This document shows, piece by piece, positions 1-6,520 of a DNA stretch of 13,689 nt. The notes under the pieces were generated by a model. The model did no database searches and was not told the DNA's origin. It saw only the letters and a program-made list of their open reading frames with translations. The stretch's first letter is position 1. Every line of letters starts with the position of its first letter. The stretch covers positions 1 through 13,689 of the forward strand of contig VFLE01000080.1 of assembly GCA_009885205.1 (NCBI GenBank). The letters are read 5' to 3'. The DNA is from Candidatus Shapirobacteria bacterium (GTDB taxonomy: Bacteria; Patescibacteriota; Microgenomatia; UBA12405). The position numbers and the translations under genes were made by a program.

Positions 1-120
1 ATCAAATATTTAAAACAAGAAAACGAAAGTCGAGGGACTACCATAATTATGACGACTCATCATCTTGATATTGTCAAATCTTTGGACAAAAAAGTTATTA
101 AGTTAGACAAAGTAAACTAA
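1..120 (+). CDS. ftsE: FtsE, cell-division ABC transporter ATPase (C-terminal end only)
   Basis: This is the last 39 codons of an ORF open at the left edge of the window, ending in TAA. The visible part reads ...GTTIIMTTHHLDIV..., which matches the end of an ABC ATPase: a hydrophobic strand followed by the H-loop (switch) histidine at residue 20 of the fragment. Most FtsE proteins have THD here; this one has THH, a minor variation. The Walker A, Walker B and signature motifs lie outside the window. The assignment rests mainly on context, because ftsX follows after 4 bp, the usual ftsE-ftsX order. FtsE is the cytoplasmic ATPase that drives FtsX to control peptidoglycan hydrolases at the division site. 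Another MacB/LolD-type ATPase would look similar in this fragment, but the FtsX neighbour makes that unlikely. Confidence 0.85.
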   Translation: MKYLKQENESRGTTIIMTTHHLDIVKSLDKKVIKLDKVN

Positions 121-124
121 AATT

Positions 125-997
125 ATGTCAATTTTAACTCACACTTGGCGTCATTTACGGCGAAGTCCTTTTCAAAGTTTAATTGCCACCTCTACTATGA
201 CGATTTCTTTTTTTATTCTAACGGCATTTATTTTTCTAAATTTTGGTATCACCTCGGTTTTAAATCATTTTGAATCAAAACCAGAAATTACTATTTTTTT
301 AAAAGACGGCATTGACAAGGCTACTCTGGAGGCTGCTCAAAACGAAATTGCTTCCATCCCCGGCATTCGTGATATTCGCTATATCTCCAAAGAAAAAGCT
401 TTAGAGTTATACAAAGAACTAAATAAAAATAATCCCTTACTTACCGAAATGGTCACTGCTTCCATTTTACCGGCTTCATTTGAAGTTTCGGCTTACAATC
501 CCAAGGTCCTCGAAGCCGTAGCTCAAAAGTTTACCGCCAAAACCAATTTGGTTGACGAAATTGTCTATCAAAAAGATCTGATTGAATCACTTTTGGGTTG
601 GACTAACATGATCAAAAAAGTTGGTATTATCACCATTTCTTTTTTTGGGCTAATTGCCTTTTTTGTTACCTCAGTTGTTATGGGTCTAAAAATCACCAAT
701 CGCAAGGATGAAATAAATATTTCTCGGCTTTTGGGAGCCTCCCTTTTCTATGTCAAACGCCCGTTTTTACTTGAAGGTATTTTTTATGGTATTTTTGGTT
801 CACTTTTAGGTTACCTTATCGCTTTTATTTTTATTATTTATTTTAAAACTAAACTAAATTTATTTTTTGCTCCAGCCATATTTGTGACCGACAATACTGT
901 CTTTTATTTATTGTGGTTATTGGCCGAAATTATCATCGGTTTTATGGTTGGTTTGTTCACCAGTTTTGTTGTTTCCAAACGCTATATTAAATGGTAG
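125..997 (+). CDS. ftsX: FtsX, cell-division permease-like protein
   Basis: This 290-residue protein has the FtsX layout: a short cytoplasmic N-terminus, a first membrane segment (about residues 22-45), a large extracytoplasmic loop (about 48-160), then three membrane segments (about 163-187, 212-237 and 255-282). The loop has the typical FtsX pattern, beginning PEITIFLKDG and continuing through ISKEKALELY and LPASFEV. The C-terminal part holds the family's conserved RLLGAS...RPFLLEG region. FtsX does not transport anything known; with FtsE it transmits ATP-driven movement through its outer loop to a peptidoglycan hydrolase or its activator. The start lies 4 bp after the ftsE stop with no clear Shine-Dalgarno site, so translation is probably coupled. 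The 3' end overlaps the coiled-coil M23 gene by 7 bp, which points to that gene's product as the FtsX partner. The family call is firm. Confidence 0.95.
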   Translation: MSILTHTWRHLRRSPFQSLIATSTMTISFFILTAFIFLNFGITSVLNHFESKPEITIFLKDGIDKATLEAAQNEIASIPGIRDIRYISKEKALELYKELNKNNPLLTEMVTASILPASFEVSAYNPKVLEAVAQKFTAKTNLVDEIVYQKDLIESLLGWTNMIKKVGIITISFFGLIAFFVTSVVMGLKITNRKDEINISRLLGASLFYVKRPFLLEGIFYGIFGSLLGYLIAFIFIIYFKTKLNLFFAPAIFVTDNTVFYLLWLLAEIIIGFMVGLFTSFVVSKRYIKW

Positions 998-2061
998 TCA
1001 TCCTATTTTTATTCTACTTTTTTTTTAGTCGACCAGTTATGGCCGATGAACAGACCGACTTAACTAGTCAAATCAACGAATATACCGTCAAGCTTTTGGA
1101 GCTGGCCAAATCAAAAGACTCGCTTAGTAACGAAATCGCCAAAATAAATGCTACCTATTCTCAAACTGTTTTAAAAATAAAACAAACCGAACTAAGTATC
1201 AAAACTCTGACTCAAGAAATTACCATCTTAAATCAAGATATTGCTAAATTGGACGATTCAATAAATCAAACTACCCTTTATTTGCTTGAGCGTATCAAAC
1301 AAAGTTATCGGCTTACCAAAAAATTACCCGCTTATGCTTTTTTGTTTAACAACAATTTTAACGATTATCTTAACCAATATAAATATATTTCCCTAGTTCA
1401 AATAAATAACCGTCAAAATATCGAAAAAGACGAAACCATGCAACAAATTAAAAAAAATAAAAAACAAGAGCTATCAAATAAGCAGGAACAATTAACGATA
1501 TTAGAAAAAAATCTAGTTTCTCAACGAAGTAATTTGTTAAATCAAAAAACCGCCAAAGATAAATTATTAGCCGTCACCAAAAACGATGAGGCCAAATATC
1601 AAAAACTAAAATCACAAGCCGAACAGGAGTTGTCGGCTTTGTTGGCTGCCAAGTTTGTCGGTAAAAGACAGGTCAAAAAAGGCGAAACTATTGGTCTAAT
1701 GGGTAATTCGGGTTATTCTTTTGGCGACCATCTTCATTTTGGGGTTTACAATTTGACAGAATCAAATATTGGTTCTTGGACGTATTCCCAAGACACAGAC
1801 GCCTCTCAATATGTCAAAGATTATATGTGGCCAATGAATAGTCCGATTGATATTACCCAAAGTAGGGGTAAAACGCCATACAGTTATCTTTATGCCGACC
1901 GATTTCATCACGGTATTGACATGGTTTCCCAAAACAAATCAGTTATGACTGTCAACGACGGAATGGCCTATTTTTATCGCAATGCTGGCTCATCTCTAGG
2001 CAACCATGTCAAAATCTTCCACCCCGACGGCAAAATGACCCTCTACCTCCATTTGCAGTAA
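991..2061 (+). CDS. Secreted coiled-coil M23 (LytM) metallopeptidase with permuted motif order
   Basis: This 356-residue protein has a hydrophobic N-terminus that looks like a signal peptide ending near PVMA (residue 18), although it lacks early basic residues. A long coiled coil (about 20-220) follows, interrupted at about 101-142 by a tip region (RIKQSYR...FNNNFNDYLNQ) that resembles the hairpin tip of PcsB/EnvC-type domains. The C-terminus has M23 peptidase elements in unusual order. Residues 228-252 (VKKGETIGLMGNSG, then HLHFGV with H247 and H249) normally close the domain, but here they precede residues 279-356 (MWPM, HHGIDM with H306 and D310, and YLHL with H354), which normally open it. 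All zinc and catalytic residues of the family are present, so an active peptidoglycan endopeptidase is likely, although permutation could instead have produced an activator. An in-frame TAA directly before the ATG fixes 991 as the furthest upstream start. Overlap with ftsX suggests control by FtsEX. Confidence 0.85.
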   Translation: MVVILFLFYFFFSRPVMADEQTDLTSQINEYTVKLLELAKSKDSLSNEIAKINATYSQTVLKIKQTELSIKTLTQEITILNQDIAKLDDSINQTTLYLLERIKQSYRLTKKLPAYAFLFNNNFNDYLNQYKYISLVQINNRQNIEKDETMQQIKKNKKQELSNKQEQLTILEKNLVSQRSNLLNQKTAKDKLLAVTKNDEAKYQKLKSQAEQELSALLAAKFVGKRQVKKGETIGLMGNSGYSFGDHLHFGVYNLTESNIGSWTYSQDTDASQYVKDYMWPMNSPIDITQSRGKTPYSYLYADRFHHGIDMVSQNKSVMTVNDGMAYFYRNAGSSLGNHVKIFHPDGKMTLYLHLQ

Positions 2062-2070
2062 ATATTTATT

Positions 2071-2085
2071 TGCTATACTTTCTAA
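2071..2085 (+). promoter_or_regulatory. Putative extended -10 promoter for a leaderless transcript of the GT2 gene at 2086
   Basis: TG at 2071-2072, one base, then TATACT at 2074-2079 form an extended -10 box. Six bases separate it from the ATG at 2086, which is exactly the distance at which transcription would begin on the A of the start codon. A weak -35 candidate, TTTGCA, lies at 2052-2057 with 16-bp spacing, inside the end of the upstream gene. No Shine-Dalgarno sequence is present. This is a motif match only, in an AT-rich background. Confidence 0.5.
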
Positions 2086-2808
2086 ATGTCTTTTAAAATT
2101 ACCGAACTCTCACTTTTCCTTCCCTGCTATAACGAGGAACACAATCTCCAGGCAACGGTTGACAAGACCCTCCCCATTCTAAAACAAGTTGCCAAAAAGT
2201 GGGAATTAATTATTGTCAACGACGGTTCAAAAGATAAAACAGGATTAATCGCCAAATCAATTCAAAAGTCAGATCCACAACATATTAAAATAGTTACTCA
2301 TAATCCCAATCGTGGCTATGGCGCTGCCTTTAAATCCGGTTTTTATACTGCCAAGTATCAATGGATTACCTTTATTGACGCTGACGGTCAGTTTGATTTT
2401 AACGACATTTATTTACTATTAGACAAACAATCCAAAACCAAAGCCGATCTGGTTATTGGTTATTATCTCAAGCGTCAAGTCCCTTTATTTCGAATTCTTG
2501 GCACCAAGTTTTGGCAATTAGCCGTTTTTGTTTTGTTTGGACTTCATGTTCGTGACATTGATTGTGGTTTTAAGTTGGTTAACAAAAAAGTAATTGATAC
2601 AATTCCCAAACTAGTTGCCGAGCGAGGACCATTTATTTCCTCCGAGTTTTTAATCAAATCCAAGAAAGCTGGATTTAAAATAGTTCAGGTTGGTGTCCAC
2701 CATTATCCCCGTTCTGCCGGTACGGCTACCGGCTCCAAATTAAATGTAATTATTGCCGGATTTAAGGATTTATTTCGTCTATGGTTTTACCTAAACTTTC
2801 GCGCCTAA
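2086..2808 (+). CDS. Family 2 glycosyltransferase, Dpm1-like polyprenyl-phosphate sugar synthase
   Basis: This 240-residue soluble GT-A fold enzyme has the family landmarks: LPCYNEE (residues 12-18), the nucleotide-binding VNDGS with D46, a GYGAAFKSG stretch at about 77-85, and the metal-binding DADGQFD with D98 and D100. DIDCGFKL and a C-terminal HYPRSAGTATGS segment are also typical of Dpm1-like polyprenyl-phosphate glycosyltransferases. Such enzymes move a sugar from a nucleotide donor to a polyprenyl phosphate on the cytoplasmic face. There is no GtrA-like or membrane tail, so it would act as a peripheral protein. The gene opens a new unit 24 bp after the M23 gene and overlaps the next GT-C gene by 28 bp, which suggests that it supplies that enzyme with its lipid-linked donor. 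The sugar cannot be read from sequence. The family is certain; the polyprenyl-phosphate acceptor is likely. Confidence 0.9.
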   Translation: MSFKITELSLFLPCYNEEHNLQATVDKTLPILKQVAKKWELIIVNDGSKDKTGLIAKSIQKSDPQHIKIVTHNPNRGYGAAFKSGFYTAKYQWITFIDADGQFDFNDIYLLLDKQSKTKADLVIGYYLKRQVPLFRILGTKFWQLAVFVLFGLHVRDIDCGFKLVNKKVIDTIPKLVAERGPFISSEFLIKSKKAGFKIVQVGVHHYPRSAGTATGSKLNVIIAGFKDLFRLWFYLNFRA

Positions 2809-4199
2809 ACTGGCTATTAATCATCGTCGTTCTAATATCTGCTTTTTTACGACTCTATCGTATTGGCGATTATATGGAATTTCTCGGCGATCAAGGACGT
2901 GATGTCGTTATTATCCGTGATTTTTTAAAACACGGTAATCTATTTTTTATCGGGCCACAAACTAGCATTGGCAACATGTATTTGGGCCCATTTTATTATT
3001 ATCTAATCGCTCCGGCTTTATTATTAACCAACTTTTCTCCTATTGGTCCGGCTATTTTTGTCACTCTTTTAAGCATTTTAACCACTTTTTTAATTTACAA
3101 AATTACGGCAAAATATTTTGATGATAAAACAGGTTTAATCGCCTCTTTTCTATTTGCCATTTCCCCAGTCGTTATCAAATATAGCAATTTTTCTTGGAAC
3201 CCAAATATTATGCCCCTGTTTGCCCTACTTTTTATTTATTTTATTGATCAAAAAAAATATGTTTACGCCACCCTAGCCTTTATTATGTGTCTCAATTCTC
3301 ATTACTTAGCCCTCCTTTTACTATTTCCTGCCATCTACATAATTTTATTAGATTATAAAAAATTTAATCTAAAAAATTATATTTTACCCATAATAATATT
3401 TTTGCTTTCTTTAATTCCCCAGTTACTATTTGATTTAAAACACGATGGTCAAAATATCAAAGCTCTAACTACCTTTTTTACCCAGCGTGAAACTACTGTT
3501 AGCGTCCTCCCCTACAAAGCCCTACCTCTACTACCAGCTATGTTTAATCAAGTTACCACCCGTCTACTAGCAGGTAAAATTGACAATCTTGGTATTGCTG
3601 TCTCGATTATGTTTTTTATATTGATAATTTATTCATTGTTCAAAATAAAAAATAGATTTTTTTATATTTGTTTAATCTGGTTCTTTTCTGGACTGGTTGG
3701 TTTGGCTCTTTACAAACAACATATTTATGACCACTATTTTGCCTTTATCTACCCTGTTATTTTTATAATATTGGCCATTACTCTATCAAAATTAAATAAA
3801 TATCTATCAATTATTGTCGTAGTAATTTTATCCGGGCTATCTATATATTCAAATCAATTTCAATGGCAACCCCCCAAACAACTTACTACCACTATTAATA
3901 TCGACAAATCAATAATCGAGAAATCCGACCATAAGCCATTTAACTTTGTCCTGTTGGCCAAAATGAATTACGATCCCGGTTATTTATATTATTTAACTGA
4001 AAACGAGAACTATTTTCATCTCCGCGATAAAATCACTGACCAACTATTTGTCGTCTGTGAGCCCTTCCAAACCGACTGTAACCCTATCAACAACCCCGAG
4101 TGGGGCGTTGCCGCCTTCGGCTGGGCCAAAATCGACTCTCAATGGGACATTAACGGCATCAAAATCTTTAAACTAATCCACAACCCTTCTGGAACTTAA
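2781..4199 (+). CDS. GT-C fold membrane glycosyltransferase (GT39/ArnT-PMT-like)
   Basis: This 472-residue protein is polytopic, with about ten or more membrane segments. The first (about 11-28) is followed by an outer loop carrying GDQGRD (D37, D41), the position where GT-C enzymes of the PMT/ArnT group keep their catalytic acidic residue. Further PMT-like landmarks are GPFYYYLIAP near residues 69-78 and a LLFDLKHD motif after a mid-protein helix. The last roughly 100 residues are mostly soluble and would lie outside the cell. GT-C enzymes use polyprenyl-phosphate sugars as donors and act on the outer face of the membrane. The gene overlaps the Dpm1-like GT2 by 28 bp, a natural donor-maker/donor-user pair. 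It is related to the convergent gene ending at 4270. The acceptor (protein, lipid or glycan) is unknown. A weak AAGGAT lies 11 bp before the ATG. Confidence 0.82.
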   Translation: MVLPKLSRLNWLLIIVVLISAFLRLYRIGDYMEFLGDQGRDVVIIRDFLKHGNLFFIGPQTSIGNMYLGPFYYYLIAPALLLTNFSPIGPAIFVTLLSILTTFLIYKITAKYFDDKTGLIASFLFAISPVVIKYSNFSWNPNIMPLFALLFIYFIDQKKYVYATLAFIMCLNSHYLALLLLFPAIYIILLDYKKFNLKNYILPIIIFLLSLIPQLLFDLKHDGQNIKALTTFFTQRETTVSVLPYKALPLLPAMFNQVTTRLLAGKIDNLGIAVSIMFFILIIYSLFKIKNRFFYICLIWFFSGLVGLALYKQHIYDHYFAFIYPVIFIILAITLSKLNKYLSIIVVVILSGLSIYSNQFQWQPPKQLTTTINIDKSIIEKSDHKPFNFVLLAKMNYDPGYLYYLTENENYFHLRDKITDQLFVVCEPFQTDCNPINNPEWGVAAFGWAKIDSQWDINGIKIFKLIHNPSGT

Positions 4200-4269
4200 T
4201 TATTTTTTGCAATTTGTTATTTGGGACTTGTTTGGAAATTGGTTATTGGAAATTGGAAATTACGTTACC
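4200..4269 (+). repeat. Convergent intergenic spacer with TTGGAAA heptamer tandem repeat
   Basis: This 70-bp gap separates two genes that converge on it. Positions 4232-4259 hold four heptamers in tandem: TTGGAAA, TTGGTTA, TTGGAAA, TTGGAAA. A degenerate copy, TTGGGAC, stands at 4221-4227. I see no strong hairpin plus T-run on either strand, so no clear intrinsic terminator can be called. The repeat may be a slippage-prone spacer or a copy of a family spread through the genome; its role is unknown. Confidence 0.75.
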
Positions 4270-5727
4270 TTACTCTACATACCCCAGCAACGCATCTAGT
4301 TGATTCTCTGGCTTATCACAAACTTTTGCGTCAATCATTTTTTCTGGCCTAGATGGAATAATCACCCCAAACCTCCCAAACACTATTGGCCCATCTTTCT
4401 CGCTTATTTGCCATGGAATCGGGATATTATAAACTGGTATGCCTGGGGTGCCCGGCTTAATAATTTTAATTTTTTGCCACCAAAATAAATATCTAAAACC
4501 AACTCCTACTCCCGGGTCGGCAATAAAATTAACCGCTACACAAGGATAATTATTTTTCAGCACATCGGCTTTAATATAATTAACCGCCTGCATTTTATAG
4601 TAATACGATTCGTAATGATCTGATTTGACTAGTAACCACCCTAAATTTAAACCAAAGTAAACAAATCCCAAAATTATCAAAACAAGTTTGTGTTTAATTT
4701 GCCCTAAAAACACACTTAAAATCAATATATAAATCGGCAATAAATTGGTAAAATAATATTCCGATACAATTCTTTTTGACTTAAATTGGGCCAGTATTAT
4801 TAGGCCAAACCACAAACCAAATAAAATCACCTGTTTATACCTCAAAGCTTTTTTAAATATCAAAAAAGCCGTCATCAAAAGTAGGGCCGCCCAATATTGT
4901 CCTGTTCCACCTTGGTCAAAATCAAACAATATTCTTTTTTGAAACTCTCTCCCTGAAGCTATTATTACCTTATCAAATTTTTGCCACCCTGTTGGACCAC
5001 CCATATCAACATTAATCCCCACTGCCATTGCCTTAACTTGCGAGAAATCATGTTTAATTTCAAATAGCAAAAAAGGTGACAAAATAATCACAAAAATAAT
5101 TATCGAAACAATTGACAATTTTATATTTTTCTTATTAAATACATTCCAAAAATTGTTCCCTGAAAATAAATAAGCCAAAATTGGTATCGGTAAAATAGGC
5201 AGCAACGCAATATGTAATTGCCATACAAATCCGGCCAAAACAGCATAAATAGGCAAGATTTTTAAATTCCCCTTTAGTGTTTCCAAAATTACATACAAAA
5301 ACCAAATTGACCAAGCAATTGTTGGTTGGGTCGGTACCGACCAGCGATCAAACATCGCTGCTCCAAACGACACACTATATATAAAAGCCGCCCATAAACC
5401 GGCTTTTTCTCCAAAATGTTTTTTAATTACAAAATAAAAGCTCCAGATATTAAATAATCCAATTAATGTCACTGGAATTACGCCTATCAAAGGATGCATA
5501 TTTCCTAATTTATAAAAAATACCCATCAAATAGTAATAGAAACTACCAATAAAAACTCCGTCAACGCTAGTGACTTGTCCAATCAGCCGATTATGATGAT
5601 TTATCACAATATCTTTAGCAATCCACGAATATAAGTCCTGATCATGGGCAAAAGAAAAGCCTTTATCAAAATTATATAACCTAAAAAATAAACCAAATGC
5701 CATTATTATTAATAACCAAGCTTTCAT
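4270..5727 (-). CDS. GT-C fold membrane glycosyltransferase, paralogue of the facing gene
   Basis: This 485-residue polytopic protein starts MKAWLLIIMAFG. The open frame extends 11 codons further upstream to 5760, but I chose the ATG at 5727 because the next codons then form the first membrane helix and because a TATAAT box sits exactly 6 bp before it. The first outer loop carries HDQD (D29, D31), aligned with GDQGRD of the 2781-4199 protein. Both proteins also share a GSFYYYL/GPFYYYL stretch and an LLFEIKHD/LLFDLKHD motif, so they are paralogues. The usual role would be transfer of a sugar from polyprenyl phosphate to an outer-face acceptor. The C-terminal roughly 90 residues are mostly soluble. 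It is the only gene on the minus strand here and is divergent from the GT2 at 5759, which may make its donor. Donor and acceptor are unknown. Confidence 0.8.
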   Translation of the reverse strand: MKAWLLIIMAFGLFFRLYNFDKGFSFAHDQDLYSWIAKDIVINHHNRLIGQVTSVDGVFIGSFYYYLMGIFYKLGNMHPLIGVIPVTLIGLFNIWSFYFVIKKHFGEKAGLWAAFIYSVSFGAAMFDRWSVPTQPTIAWSIWFLYVILETLKGNLKILPIYAVLAGFVWQLHIALLPILPIPILAYLFSGNNFWNVFNKKNIKLSIVSIIIFVIILSPFLLFEIKHDFSQVKAMAVGINVDMGGPTGWQKFDKVIIASGREFQKRILFDFDQGGTGQYWAALLLMTAFLIFKKALRYKQVILFGLWFGLIILAQFKSKRIVSEYYFTNLLPIYILILSVFLGQIKHKLVLIILGFVYFGLNLGWLLVKSDHYESYYYKMQAVNYIKADVLKNNYPCVAVNFIADPGVGVGFRYLFWWQKIKIIKPGTPGIPVYNIPIPWQISEKDGPIVFGRFGVIIPSRPEKMIDAKVCDKPENQLDALLGYVE

Positions 5728-5732
5728 AATCT

Positions 5733-5751
5733 GATTATAACCCTTATAATC
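5733..5751. promoter_or_regulatory. Palindromic divergent promoter with two facing TATAAT boxes
   Basis: The sequence GATTATAACCCTTATAATC is a perfect inverted repeat with 8-bp arms around CCC. On the plus strand TATAAT occupies 5745-5750, 8 bp before the ATG at 5759. On the minus strand TATAAT occupies 5739-5734, 6 bp before the ATG at 5727. Each arm is therefore a -10 box for one of the two divergent genes, with almost no leader on either side. No convincing -35 is visible for either direction. The palindrome could also bind a dimeric regulator, but symmetric -10 boxes alone explain it. Confidence 0.6.
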
Positions 5752-5758
5752 AAATAAC

Positions 5759-6520
5759 ATGTCATCATTAAGTGTTATCGTTCCCTGCTACAACGAAGAA
5801 GCCAATCTCAAAAGGGGAGTCTTAAACGAAGTTGAGGATTATTTATCAAAACAGAATTTTAAGTGGGAAGTCATTATTTGCAACGACAAATCATCAGATA
5901 ATAGTCTAAGGTTAGTCCAAAGTTTTATAAAAAATAAACCAAATTTTCGTGTTCTAGATTTGGCCAAGGGTGGCAAGGCTGGGGCTATTTGGGGAGGAAT
6001 TCAACAAGCCAAGTATGACATTGTCCTTCTTACTGACATGGACCAGTCAACCCCTATTCACGAATTATCAAAACTATTACCTTATTTTGACCAAAATTAT
6101 GATGTTGTTATTGGTTCTCGTGGACGCCATCGAGAAGGCAATTCAATTTTACGTAAACTGGGGGCAAATGTATTTCGACATTTACGAAATATATTTTTGA
6201 GAACCAATATTTACGATACTCAATGTGGTTTCAAGGCCATGAGGACAAATTTAGCCAAAAAAGTATTTCCCAAGTTAGCTGTCATAAAAAACATTCAAAA
6301 TCAATCAGTTTGGCGAGTAACGGCCTTTGATATCGAATTACTATTAATTTCCCAAAAATTGGGATATAAGATTAAGGAGATCAGTGTTGACTGGCGCAAC
6401 GAAGACACCAGCATCACCAAAGGCGATCCTAATCTTCGATATATCAATGAATCAAAAGAAATGGCTTTCGAAGTCTGGCGAATATTTATCAACAATCTTA
6501 AGGGAGTTTATGGTCAATAA
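5759..6520 (+). CDS. Family 2 glycosyltransferase, ALG5/Dpm1-like polyprenyl-phosphate sugar synthase
   Basis: This 253-residue GT-A enzyme has VPCYNEE (residues 8-14), an acidic residue D43 in the first nucleotide-binding motif, KGGKAGAIWGGI (70-81), and the metal-binding TDMDQSTP with D93 and D95, followed by a TQCGFKA segment. This pattern resembles ALG5-type dolichyl-phosphate glucosyltransferases more than the Dpm1 type of the gene at 2086. The first motif reads NDKSSDNS, where most relatives have DGS/DDGS; the key aspartate is kept. There is no membrane tail. It should load a sugar onto a polyprenyl phosphate at the cytoplasmic face. The gene leads the long plus-strand chain and overlaps the next GT-C gene by 11 bp. 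Activity and sugar type are inferred from family only. Confidence 0.88.
   Translation: MSSLSVIVPCYNEEANLKRGVLNEVEDYLSKQNFKWEVIICNDKSSDNSLRLVQSFIKNKPNFRVLDLAKGGKAGAIWGGIQQAKYDIVLLTDMDQSTPIHELSKLLPYFDQNYDVVIGSRGRHREGNSILRKLGANVFRHLRNIFLRTNIYDTQCGFKAMRTNLAKKVFPKLAVIKNIQNQSVWRVTAFDIELLLISQKLGYKIKEISVDWRNEDTSITKGDPNLRYINESKEMAFEVWRIFINNLKGVYGQ

Noticed and set aside
1651..2061. The swapped M23 motifs as a result of a frameshift or two fused gene fragments.
   Set aside because: The frame is open throughout without any shift, both halves have normal codon use, and each catalytic residue occurs once. A frameshift cannot reorder motifs. An assembly rearrangement remains possible and is covered under the finding.
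4200..4269. A bidirectional intrinsic terminator in the convergent gap.
   Set aside because: A T-run exists after the plus-strand gene, but I find no stable GC-rich hairpin before it on either strand.
5728..5760. An 11-codon N-terminal extension of the minus-strand GT-C protein, starting at the ATG at 5760.
   Set aside because: It would put coding sequence through the palindromic promoter and precede a normal first helix. The ATG at 5727 lies exactly 6 bp from a TATAAT box.
6384..6509. A 42-codon upstream extension of the GT-C gene that starts at 6510.
   Set aside because: The stretch lies wholly within the GT2 coding region in another frame, is not conserved-looking, and the ATG at 6510 gives a typical first membrane helix with an SD-like site.
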